A program made the position numbers and the translations under genes. A stretch of 13,890 nt of DNA. Origin: Planctomycetia bacterium (GTDB lineage: Bacteria > Planctomycetota > Planctomycetia > Pirellulales > UBA1268). This document shows positions 6,296 to 11,803 of this stretch, one piece after another. A model generated the notes under the pieces. That model made no database searches. It was not told the origin of the DNA and saw only the letters and a list, made by a program, of their open reading frames with translations. The DNA lies in the NCBI GenBank assembly GCA_009923125.1, contig RFUD01000018.1, positions 1-13,890 of the forward strand. The letters are read 5' to 3'. Positions within the stretch are counted from its first letter, which is position 1. Each line of letters starts with the position of its first letter.

Positions 6296-6385
6296 TCAAC
6301 CCTTGCGGTGGCGGATCCTGGCCCGCATGCGGCGCTTTTTCTGGCCGAGCTTGCGTCTGCCCTTGCCGGTCTTCTTGACTCCCAT
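6296..6385 (-). CDS. 29-residue very basic ribosomal-type protein (bS22/AURKAIP1-COX24-like)
   Basis: A short gene of 29 codons plus stop. The ATG at 6385 has a GGAG ribosome binding site 6 bases upstream, and a promoter-like pair lies at 6439-6468. Fifteen of 29 residues are Lys or Arg, with none acidic. The core, KGRRKLGQKKRRMRARIRHR (8-27), resembles the pattern of the tiny bacterial AURKAIP1/COX24-domain proteins, of which mycobacterial bS22 is a ribosomal example. If this is right, it sits in the small ribosomal subunit, bound to rRNA. The family match is by eye and such basic proteins are low in complexity, so relatedness to other tiny basic proteins such as bL36- or bTHX-like ones cannot be excluded. 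It stands alone, divergent from the App1-like gene and between envelope genes. Confidence 0.62.
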   Translation of the reverse strand: MGVKKTGKGRRKLGQKKRRMRARIRHRKG

Positions 6386-6405
6386 GCTGCACTCCACGTC
6401 GTGAA

Positions 6406-6468
6406 CGGCCCGGAGAAGTTCCGGCCTGCCGGGCCGCAGTTGTAGAATGCCGCGGCGTGGCCGTGCAA
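6406..6468 (-). promoter_or_regulatory. Promoter and inverted repeat before the 29-codon gene
   Basis: On the minus strand TTGCAC (6463-6468) and TACAAC (6439-6444) are 18 bases apart. Two bases downstream starts a perfect 8-bp inverted repeat, CGGCCCGG/CCGGGCCG (arms 6429-6436 and 6406-6413, 15-base loop). The opposite strand carries TAGAAT (6443-6448), a likely -10 box for the divergent App1-like gene, so the two promoters overlap. Confidence 0.45.
6443..6448 (+). promoter_or_regulatory. Probable -10 box of the App1-like gene
   Basis: TAGAAT matches 5 of 6 consensus bases. A weak TTCCGG (6419-6424) lies 18 bases upstream as a possible -35 box. Transcription from here would begin near 6455. 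This makes the in-frame ATG at 6447 unusable and supports the start at 6510. Confidence 0.4.
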
Positions 6469-6509
6469 GCGGCTGCGTCGTGCCGCTTGCCTTCCCCTCG
6501 CCTCGGCCC

Positions 6510-7538
6510 ATGATCGTGTTCTTCCCGACCTACGCGCGGCGGCTTCCCGGTGGCGACCGGTGGCGGGCGGTCGTGGCCGGCATGGTGACGCGGCCCCTCC
6601 CGCCGCGGAGTCGGCGGCGGGCGATGGCGGTCGCGGTTCTCAAGCGGTTGCTCGACCTCGACGAGACCCAGGTCGCATCCCCCGTCTTCCAGCACCGCGC
6701 GGACGCGTTCCTGTTTCAGCGCGTCGCGGGCCGGACCGTGCGGGTCGCCTTCGCCGGTCGCGAGTATGCGGCCGGGCAGACCGACCGCAGCGGTCACTTT
6801 CACGCCGAAATCGACCTCGAGGAGGGACAGGTGCGGGCGAGCGTCGCCCCCGCCTGCGGCGCCGGCGACTGGATCACCTACGAGGGTTTGGTCGAGGACG
6901 ACGAGCGGGAGACGCTGACCGGTCCGGGGGGCCGTATCCAACTCGTCGATCCGCACGGGCTGTCGGTGATTTCCGACATCGACGACACCGTCAAGGACAC
7001 GAACGTCGCCAATCGCCGGGAACTGCTGGCCAACACGTTCGTGAGGGAGTTCCGTGCCGTGCCCGGCATGGCGGACCTGTACCGGGCCTGGCGGGACGCC
7101 GGCACCGCGTTCCACTATGTCTCGGCCAGCCCATGGCAACTCGCCGACTGCCTCGACGCCTTCCTCGCCGACGTGGGCCTGCCAGCCGGGTCGCTCCACC
7201 TCAAGCTCTTCCGCCTGAAGGACTCGACGCCGTTGGGCCGCCTGCCGTCGCGAAAGCGTTCGAAACGCCGCGTCATCGAACGGATCATGGAGGAGTTTCC
7301 CGGCCGTCGTTTTCTCCTGGTCGGTGATTCCGGCGAACGCGATCCAGAGGTCTACGCGGCGGTGGCGAAGCGGCGCGGCGACCAGGTGGCGGGCATCGCG
7401 ATCCGGGCGGTCGCGGGCCGCGCATCGCGGGAGAAACTTCAAGCCCGGCTCGCGCGACTGGCGCGACGGCTGCCGAGCGGTGGGCTGCGGCTGTTCGACG
7501 ACGCGGAGGAACTTCAGGAACTCTCGAACGCGTTCTGA
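6510..7538 (+). CDS. App1-like phosphatase-domain protein (DUF2183)
   Basis: HAD-like phosphatase of the family typified by the catalytic domain of yeast App1, a phosphatidate phosphatase; the bacterial substrate is not established. With the start at ATG 6510 the protein has 342 residues. The N-terminal half (1-150) opens with VFFPTYARR and contains a beta-rich accessory domain (RTVRVAFAGREY, TDRSGHFHAEID). The catalytic half carries motif I SDIDDTVKDTN (155-165, nucleophile Asp156 and Asp158), motif II SASPW (205-209), a Lys/Arg-rich motif III area (KRSKRRVIERI, 249-259) and motif IV GDSGERDPE (272-280). All key residues are visible. There is no signal peptide or membrane segment, so it is probably cytoplasmic or membrane-peripheral. 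No ribosome binding site is seen before 6510. The stop overlaps the converging yraN gene by 25 bases. Confidence 0.87.
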   Translation: MIVFFPTYARRLPGGDRWRAVVAGMVTRPLPPRSRRRAMAVAVLKRLLDLDETQVASPVFQHRADAFLFQRVAGRTVRVAFAGREYAAGQTDRSGHFHAEIDLEEGQVRASVAPACGAGDWITYEGLVEDDERETLTGPGGRIQLVDPHGLSVISDIDDTVKDTNVANRRELLANTFVREFRAVPGMADLYRAWRDAGTAFHYVSASPWQLADCLDAFLADVGLPAGSLHLKLFRLKDSTPLGRLPSRKRSKRRVIERIMEEFPGRRFLLVGDSGERDPEVYAAVAKRRGDQVAGIAIRAVAGRASREKLQARLARLARRLPSGGLRLFDDAEELQELSNAF

Positions 7539-7885
7539 AAGTGCTCGATCTGCGGCCGGCCGTCGGGGCCCTCGAAGACCACCGTCACCACGTCGATGCG
7601 TGCGGCGCAGTCCTCGAGCCGATGGCGGCGGATGTAGGCGGCCGCCAGCTGCGCGATCCGGCGCTGCTTGTGGTAGCCGACCGTCTCGGCCGGGTGGCCG
7701 TGGGTCGTGTCGGTCCGTGAACGCACCTCGACGAACACCACCGTGCGGCCGTCGAGCGCCACGAGATCGATGTCGCCGCGGAGCACGCGCTCCCGGGTCG
7801 CCACGATCCGATAGCCGATGCCCCGGAGGTATACGGCCGCCTCCGCCTCGCCGCGTCGGCCCAGGGTGTCTCGAGACGGTCGCAT
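7514..7885 (-). CDS. yraN: UPF0102 (YraN) family nuclease-like protein
   Basis: This 123-residue protein matches the family in length and motifs: LGRRGEAEAAVYL (8-20), GYRIVATRERVLRGDIDLVA (24-43) and VVFVEVRSR (49-57). The GDID (37-40) and EVR (53-55) elements correspond to the acidic and basic positions of the restriction-endonuclease-like core, so a metal-dependent nuclease fold is expected; the cellular role is unsettled in the family. It follows rplS by 24 bases on the same strand, a common place for yraN, although rnhB, often between them, is absent. The ATG at 7885 lacks a clear ribosome binding site. The 3' end overlaps the App1-like gene tail to tail over 7514-7538. Confidence 0.9.
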   Translation of the reverse strand: MRPSRDTLGRRGEAEAAVYLRGIGYRIVATRERVLRGDIDLVALDGRTVVFVEVRSRTDTTHGHPAETVGYHKQRRIAQLAAAYIRRHRLEDCAARIDVVTVVFEGPDGRPQIEHFQNAFESS

Positions 7886-7909
7886 CGCGCGTCGGCCGAC
7901 GGCCCCGGG

Positions 7910-8320
7910 TCAGCCCTTGGCAGCGGTCGCTTTGCGCGGCTTCTTTCCGCCGGCTGCAGTCTCGACCTGCTCCTCCCGCTTCTCGCGCAGTCTTACGGCC
8001 TTGCCGACGCGGTCCCGGAGGTAGTAGAGCTTCGCCCGCCGGGCCACGCCCGACCGCTTGACCTCGATCTTCGCGATCTTCGGCGAGTGGAGCGGAAACT
8101 TGCGCTCCACGCCCTCGCCGGCCACGATCCGGCGGACGGTGAACATCTCCCGACTGCCCGAGCCGCTGCGGGCGATCACCACGCCGTTGAAGATCTGGAT
8201 GCGTTCCTTTTCGCCTTCCAGGATGCGGGTGTGCACATCGACGGTGTCGCCGATGGCGAACGACGCCGGTTCAGGCTTGAGGCTCGAGGCTTCGACCTGG
8301 GCAAGAATCTTCTGGGTCAC
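7910..8320 (-). CDS. rplS: 50S ribosomal protein L19
   Basis: L19 sits at the interface of the two ribosomal subunits. The start is GTG 8320, with a strong AAAGGAG ribosome binding site 6 bases upstream, giving 136 residues. An in-frame ATG at 8392 would add 24 residues lying wholly inside trmD and is rejected. The family pattern is clear: GDTVDVHTRILEGEKERIQIFNGVVIARSG (24-53), FPLHSPKIAKIEVKRSGVARRAKLYYLR (75-102) and a GKAVRLREK end. The last 20 residues are a Lys/Ala-rich extension (AAGGKKPRKATAAKG). Its GTG overlaps the trmD stop as GTGA, which points to coupled translation. Confidence 0.96.
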   Translation of the reverse strand: MTQKILAQVEASSLKPEPASFAIGDTVDVHTRILEGEKERIQIFNGVVIARSGSGSREMFTVRRIVAGEGVERKFPLHSPKIAKIEVKRSGVARRAKLYYLRDRVGKAVRLREKREEQVETAAGGKKPRKATAAKG

Positions 8321-9015
8321 GGGACGCTCCTTTGGGGTTGAATCGCACGCCGGCGCCGGTCGGTCGCGGCGACGGACTGTTGGTGCCGCCATTCGGCGAT
8401 CCGGCGGTGATCGCCAGAGAGCAGCACGTCGGGCACGCCGAGGCCGCGGAACTCCCGCGGCCGCGTGTACTGGGGGCCCTCGACGAGGCGGTCGCTGCCG
8501 GAAAACGAGTCCTGGCGGGAGCTTTCCGCGTCGCCGAGCACGCCTGGCAGGAGCCGGGTGACCGCTTCGACGATCAGCATCGCCGCCACCTCGCCGCCGG
8601 AGAGGACGAAATCCCCCACCGAGATCTCGTCGGGCAGCAGCGTCTGCCGGATGCGGTCGTCGAAGCCCTCGTAGCGTCCGCAGAGGAGCACGATCCGATC
8701 ATGCCGCGCGAGTTCCTCGACCACCGACTGATCCAGTCGCCGACCGCCGGGCGTGAGCATCACCAGATGCCCGGGGACGGCGTCGCGCCCCTGCACGCTC
8801 TCGACGCAATCGACGACCGGCCCGGGCATCAGCAGCATGCCGGGGCCGCCACCGAAGGGACGGTCATCGACCTGCCGATGCACGCCCTCGGCGAAGTCGC
8901 GGATGTTCGTCACCCGCACGTCCACGAGTCCGGCGGCGCGAGCGGCGCCCAGCAAGCTTCCGTCGAGGAAACTCGCGAACATCTCCGGAAACAGCGTGAG
9001 GATGTCGATGCGCAT
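8317..9015 (-). CDS. trmD: tRNA (guanine-N1)-methyltransferase
   Basis: TrmD uses S-adenosylmethionine to make m1G37 next to the anticodon of certain tRNAs, which prevents +1 frameshifting. The 232 residues begin MRIDILTLFPEMF at ATG 9015. The trefoil-knot SPOUT motifs are present: VDDRPFGGGPGM (49-60), LCGRYEGFDDR (111-121) and ISVGDFVLSGGE (131-142). Asp169 begins DSF (169-171), at the same residue number as the catalytic Asp of E. coli TrmD, and YTRP is at 183-186. The C-terminal domain is short and ends in a basic run (TDRRRRAIQPQRSVP). The stop overlaps the rplS start by two bases. RimM, often encoded between rpsP and trmD, is absent from the 95-base gap upstream. The ribosome binding site is weak. 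Confidence 0.96.
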   Translation of the reverse strand: MRIDILTLFPEMFASFLDGSLLGAARAAGLVDVRVTNIRDFAEGVHRQVDDRPFGGGPGMLLMPGPVVDCVESVQGRDAVPGHLVMLTPGGRRLDQSVVEELARHDRIVLLCGRYEGFDDRIRQTLLPDEISVGDFVLSGGEVAAMLIVEAVTRLLPGVLGDAESSRQDSFSGSDRLVEGPQYTRPREFRGLGVPDVLLSGDHRRIAEWRHQQSVAATDRRRRAIQPQRSVP

Positions 9016-9110
9016 CGGAACGATTCGAGGCCGGTGTCCGCCGCGCACCCAGGGCACTGACGTCCACGGCCGACCGAGAGGGAGAGTTGCTACCTTGAGA
9101 GGACCCGATC

Positions 9111-9521
9111 CTAACCGGCCGTTGGCTCGGAGTCTCCGGCCGGCCCGGCAGCCTGCTCGGTCGCTTCGGCCACGGTCTCCGCGGAGGCTTCGCTCACCGG
9201 GGCTTCCGCCGTCTCGGCCACCGGCACCTCGGCCACCGGCGCCCGGGCCGTCTCCATCTCCTTCACCCGGGTGCCGGTCGGACCGTACTTCTTGATCAGG
9301 ACGCGCACCGTCGGGCTGGGTTGCGCACCGACGGAGAGCCAGTACTGCAGCCGCTGGCCGTCGAGCGTGCACCGCGCGTCGGTGTCGGGCACGGAGGGAT
9401 CGTAGGTGCCGAGCACCTCGATCTCGCGGCCATCCCGTGGGCTGCGCTTGTCGGTCGCACAGATCCTGTAGTAGGCGCGGTTCTTCCGGCCCATCCGCTT
9501 CATCCGAATCGCCACTGCCAC
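9111..9521 (-). CDS. rpsP: 30S ribosomal protein S16 with C-terminal extension
   Basis: A GTG start at 9521 is preceded by a strong GAGGAG ribosome binding site 9 bases upstream. The first 88 residues are standard S16: VAIRMKRMGRKNRAYYRI (3-20), SPRDGREIEVLGTYDP (27-42) and a Trp/Leu-rich end. S16 binds 16S rRNA early in 30S assembly. Residues 89-136 form an extension of Ala, Glu, Val, Pro and Thr with near-repeats (APVAEVPVAETAEAPVSEA). It is acidic, unlike the basic core, and probably disordered. The gene heads the rpsP-trmD-rplS group and follows ffh by 156 bases, so it may have its own promoter there. Confidence 0.95.
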   Translation of the reverse strand: MAVAIRMKRMGRKNRAYYRICATDKRSPRDGREIEVLGTYDPSVPDTDARCTLDGQRLQYWLSVGAQPSPTVRVLIKKYGPTGTRVKEMETARAPVAEVPVAETAEAPVSEASAETVAEATEQAAGPAGDSEPTAG

Positions 9522-9677
9522 GTTCTGGAACTCCTCACGGGGATGCTGTCGAGCCCATTAACGTACCGCGCGGCCGCGCAAACCCAAGCCCCGCCGGCTC
9601 ACCGGGCGTTTTTCGGGGATTTCTCTATTTTTTTCGGCCGGCGACCGCGCGGGGCTGGAGCGGGCGCCAGCAACGGG
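9522..9677 (-). promoter_or_regulatory. ffh-rpsP intergenic region, possible rpsP leader
   Basis: This 156-base gap holds no gene. On the minus strand it begins with A-rich patches (CGAAAAAAATAGAGAAATCC and CGAAAAACG). A small hairpin follows, CGCCCGG/CCGGCG with a TGAG loop and one bulged base (about 9593-9609). TTGGGT and a TACGTTAAT patch (about 9559-9567) come next, then the strong ribosome binding site. A promoter with an upstream A-rich element is plausible, but the boxes are poor and no start site can be fixed. Confidence 0.25.
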
Positions 9678-11150
9678 TCACGGTCCGCCCCGCTTCTTGC
9701 GGCGGGCGTCCTTCTCCCGTTGCTTCTTGAGTTTGCGGCGCTCGTCGGCCGTGAGCCGCTTGCCGGTGTCGCCCTTGGGGCGGGCCAGACGGGCGGCGGG
9801 ATTCGCGAGGCCCGCCTGGAGTTTCTGCACCTCGCGCATCCGGTCGCGGAGTCCCAGTCCCGCCATCCCCTTCATCATCGCGGCCATGCCGTCGAACTGC
9901 TTCACGAGGTCGCTCACCTCGGCGGGCGGCACGCCGGCGCCCGCGGCGATGCGTCGCCGCCGCGACTGGTCGATCACGCGTGAAGGGTTGCGCCGCTCGT
10001 CGGGCGTCATCGAGTCGATGATGCCGAACAACCGGTTCATGTCCTGTTCCAGGTCGGCCTGCCCCAGCATCTCCTGCATGCCGCCCATGCCGGGGATCAT
10101 GCCGAGCACCTTCCCGAGCGGGCCGAGCCGGCGGGTCTGCTGGAGCATCTTCTTGAAGTCTTCGAGCGTGAACTCGCCCGCCTTGAGACGCTCCTCCTGC
10201 TTCCGCATCTCCTCCTGGTCGAACTTCCGCTGCGCCTCCTCGACGAGCGACACGACGTCGCCCATGCCGAGGATGCGGCCGGCCATGCGGTCGGGGTGGA
10301 AGTCCTCGAGGGCCTCGATCTGCTCGCCGGTGCCGACGAACTTGATCGGCACGCCGGTCACGTCCTTGACCGAGAGGGCCGCACCGCCGCGGGCGTCGCC
10401 GTCGAGCTTCGTCATGATCACGCCGTCGAGTTCGAGCGCGTCGTTGAACGCCTTGGCACTGCGCACGGCGTCCTGGCCGGTCATCGCATCGACGACGAGA
10501 TACACCTGGTCGGGACCGACGGTGCGATCGATGCGGGCGAGTTCCTGCATCAGCGCCGCGTCGATCGACAGGCGGCCCGCGGTGTCGAGGATGACGGTCG
10601 AGACGCCCTCCTTCTTCGCCCGGGCCACGCCCGCCTGACACACCGCGACGGGATCGGAGACGCCGTCGGGCACGTGCACCGGAACCCCCAGCTGCCGTCC
10701 GAGGACGGCGAGCTGCTCGATGGCCGCGGGCCGTTGGAGGTCGGCGGCCACGAGCATCACGCCCCGGCCCTGGGAGAGGATCTTCTTGGCGAGCTTCGCG
10801 CAGGAGGTCGTCTTCCCGGAGCCCTGCAGGCCGCACAGCATGAGGATCGTGGTGCGGCCCGCCTCGAGATGCAGCGAGTGATCCACCGGCCCCATCAGGT
10901 TGACGAGTTCCCGGTGCACGATGCCCACGAGCTGCTGGGCCGGATCGAGCGACTCGAGAACCTGGGCCCCGATGGCATCGGTGGCGACGCGGTCGAGGAA
11001 CCGGTCGGCGACGTCGTAGGCGACGTCCGCCTCGAGCAGCGCGGTGCGCACGCCCGCGAGCCCCTCCCGCATGTTCGCCTCGGTCAGGCGGCCGCGGCCG
11101 CGGAAGGCGTTGAGGGCGGTCGACAGCGAGTGCGAGAGGGATTCGAACAT
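9678..11150 (-). CDS. ffh: Signal recognition particle protein Ffh (SRP54)
   Basis: SRP GTPase that binds signal sequences and 4.5S RNA and delivers ribosomes to FtsY at the membrane. The ATG at 11150 has a GGAG ribosome binding site 5 bases upstream; 490 residues. The N domain is a helix bundle beginning MFESLSHSLSTALNAFRGRG. The G domain has GLQGSGKTT (107-115), DTAGRL (189-194), TKLDGD (247-252) and GTGE (273-276). The M domain has MIPGMGGM and the RNA-binding motif SRRRRIAAGAG (396-406, where the usual final element is GSG), plus the Met-rich MAAMMKGM. The tail (459-490) is strongly basic (RRKLKKQREKDARRKKRGG). An in-frame ATG at 11243 would add an unrelated 31-residue leader that covers the probable promoter, so it is rejected. 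rpsP and trmD downstream are the usual neighbours. Confidence 0.97.
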   Translation of the reverse strand: MFESLSHSLSTALNAFRGRGRLTEANMREGLAGVRTALLEADVAYDVADRFLDRVATDAIGAQVLESLDPAQQLVGIVHRELVNLMGPVDHSLHLEAGRTTILMLCGLQGSGKTTSCAKLAKKILSQGRGVMLVAADLQRPAAIEQLAVLGRQLGVPVHVPDGVSDPVAVCQAGVARAKKEGVSTVILDTAGRLSIDAALMQELARIDRTVGPDQVYLVVDAMTGQDAVRSAKAFNDALELDGVIMTKLDGDARGGAALSVKDVTGVPIKFVGTGEQIEALEDFHPDRMAGRILGMGDVVSLVEEAQRKFDQEEMRKQEERLKAGEFTLEDFKKMLQQTRRLGPLGKVLGMIPGMGGMQEMLGQADLEQDMNRLFGIIDSMTPDERRNPSRVIDQSRRRRIAAGAGVPPAEVSDLVKQFDGMAAMMKGMAGLGLRDRMREVQKLQAGLANPAARLARPKGDTGKRLTADERRKLKKQREKDARRKKRGGP

Positions 11151-11189
11151 GGCGGCTCCGTGACGCCCCGGGACGGGGCGAAAGCCGCG

Positions 11190-11195
11190 AGTATA
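11190..11195 (-). promoter_or_regulatory. Probable -10 box of ffh
   Basis: On the minus strand TATACT matches 5 of 6 consensus bases and lies 39 bases before the ffh start codon. No convincing -35 box is seen at 16-18 bases. Its position supports the ATG at 11150 over the upstream in-frame ATG at 11243. Confidence 0.4.
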
Positions 11196-11248
11196 AGGCC
11201 TGCCCTCCCGGTGACGAGCCGCTCGAATCGGGAGCGGACACACACTGT

Positions 11249-11282
11249 GCCGCTTGCCCGACGCGTGGCCGGCAAGAGCGGC
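11249..11282 (-). terminator. Hairpin after lipoprotein B, possible T-less terminator
   Basis: Arms GCCG+CTTGCC (11249-11258) and GGCAAG+CGGC (11271-11282) pair over 10 bp with a two-base bulge (11277-11278) and a 12-base loop. It begins 26 bases after the lipoprotein B stop, a typical terminator distance, and lies before the ffh promoter. No T run follows on either strand, so it may instead be a mRNA-stabilising hairpin. Confidence 0.35.
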
Positions 11283-11308
11283 GCATCACCGGAGGGGCAG
11301 GCGCGGGG

Positions 11309-11605
11309 TCAGCTGAACGTGCCCTGCTCGTGCACCACCGGGGCGGATCCGGGCGACGAGATCACCGTGCCTTCGTCGCAGCACGGGGCCGCCGACTGGC
11401 ACGGGTCGCACGTCGGGCCGCAGGCCGGCGCACCGCACGGCGGCGCCATCGGCGGAGCGGCCATCGGGCCCCGCGACGAACAGGGGGAGCGGAACTCCAT
11501 GAACGACGGGCGACGGCAGGAATTCCCGCCGCCGAAGCAGCTGCTGCAGCCGGGGGTGGCCGCGAGGCTTCCGAGCACGAGTGCCAGGCACAGGGTACGT
11601 GACAT
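11309..11605 (-). CDS. Cys-rich small lipoprotein B
   Basis: The ATG at 11605 with a GGAG ribosome binding site 9 bases upstream gives 98 residues; an in-frame upstream start at 11620 lies closer to that site and is less likely. The signal peptide MSRTLCLALVLGSLAATPGC has its probable lipidated Cys at 20. The mature part has nine more cysteines (23, 30, 42, 57, 62, 66, 69, 75, 76), nearly one residue in nine. They lie in motifs CSSCFGGGNSC and CGPTCDPCQSAAPCC, with a Met/Pro/Ala-rich spacer. It ends VVHEQGTFS. The CxxCQ and CQSAA motifs and a matching leader link it to lipoprotein A at 5654-6076. Membrane-anchored, function unknown. The dense cysteines could be disulfide-bonded outside the cytoplasm or bind metal; the sequence does not decide. 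Confidence 0.75.
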   Translation of the reverse strand: MSRTLCLALVLGSLAATPGCSSCFGGGNSCRRPSFMEFRSPCSSRGPMAAPPMAPPCGAPACGPTCDPCQSAAPCCDEGTVISSPGSAPVVHEQGTFS

Positions 11606-11655
11606 GTTTGGGTTCTCCACCGCGGGCGGCGATCGGGGGCGACCAGGGGACGGGA

Positions 11656-11687
11656 GGCGTCGCCCGCGGCGACGCCCTGCAAACCTA
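11656..11687 (-). promoter_or_regulatory. Promoter -10 box and inverted-repeat leader of lipoprotein B
   Basis: On the minus strand a TAGGTT -10 box (11682-11687) is followed after five bases by a perfect 9-bp inverted repeat, GGCGTCGCC/GGCGACGCC, with a 3-base loop (arms 11668-11676 and 11656-11664). The ATG is 50 bases further on. No clear -35 box is seen. The -10 box, the spacing and the first 8 bases of the repeat match the leader of lipoprotein A at 6121-6157. Confidence 0.5.
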
Positions 11688-11736
11688 GCTCACGAATCGG
11701 CGCCGTGCGTCGCCGGCCTGGCCGGATTTTGCGTGC

Positions 11737-11755
11737 TAGGGTTGAGCGACGCGTC
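11737..11755 (+). promoter_or_regulatory. Possible -10 box and palindrome of the hydrolase gene
   Basis: TAGGGT (11737-11742) is followed after five bases by the 8-bp palindrome GACGCGTC (11748-11755), 49 bases before the proposed ATG. The layout echoes the two lipoprotein promoters, but the palindrome sequence differs and no -35 box is visible. Confidence 0.3.
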
Positions 11756-11803
11756 ACCGCCAAGGACTGGCGGACCCGGCACGTCGCAGATCCGCCCACA
11801 GTC

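Noticed and set aside
6165..7442. 425-codon minus-strand frame opposite the App1-like gene
   Set aside because: The plus strand has conserved catalytic motifs. The antisense translation shows no domain and would also cover the 29-codon gene and promoters.
9610..9640. T run on the plus strand as a terminator
   Set aside because: No plus-strand gene leads into it. Both neighbours, ffh and rpsP, are on the minus strand, where it reads as an A run.
11151..11243. N-terminal extension of Ffh from ATG 11243
   Set aside because: It covers the TATACT box and adds residues not seen in SRP54. ATG 11150 has a ribosome binding site and the normal N-domain start.
9625..11289. 554-codon minus-strand frame overlapping ffh, and a 554-codon plus-strand frame at 10296-11960
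   Set aside because: Both are low-complexity Arg/Gly/Pro/Ala-rich or His-rich translations of the ffh region in the wrong frame. The real frame encodes all SRP54 motifs.
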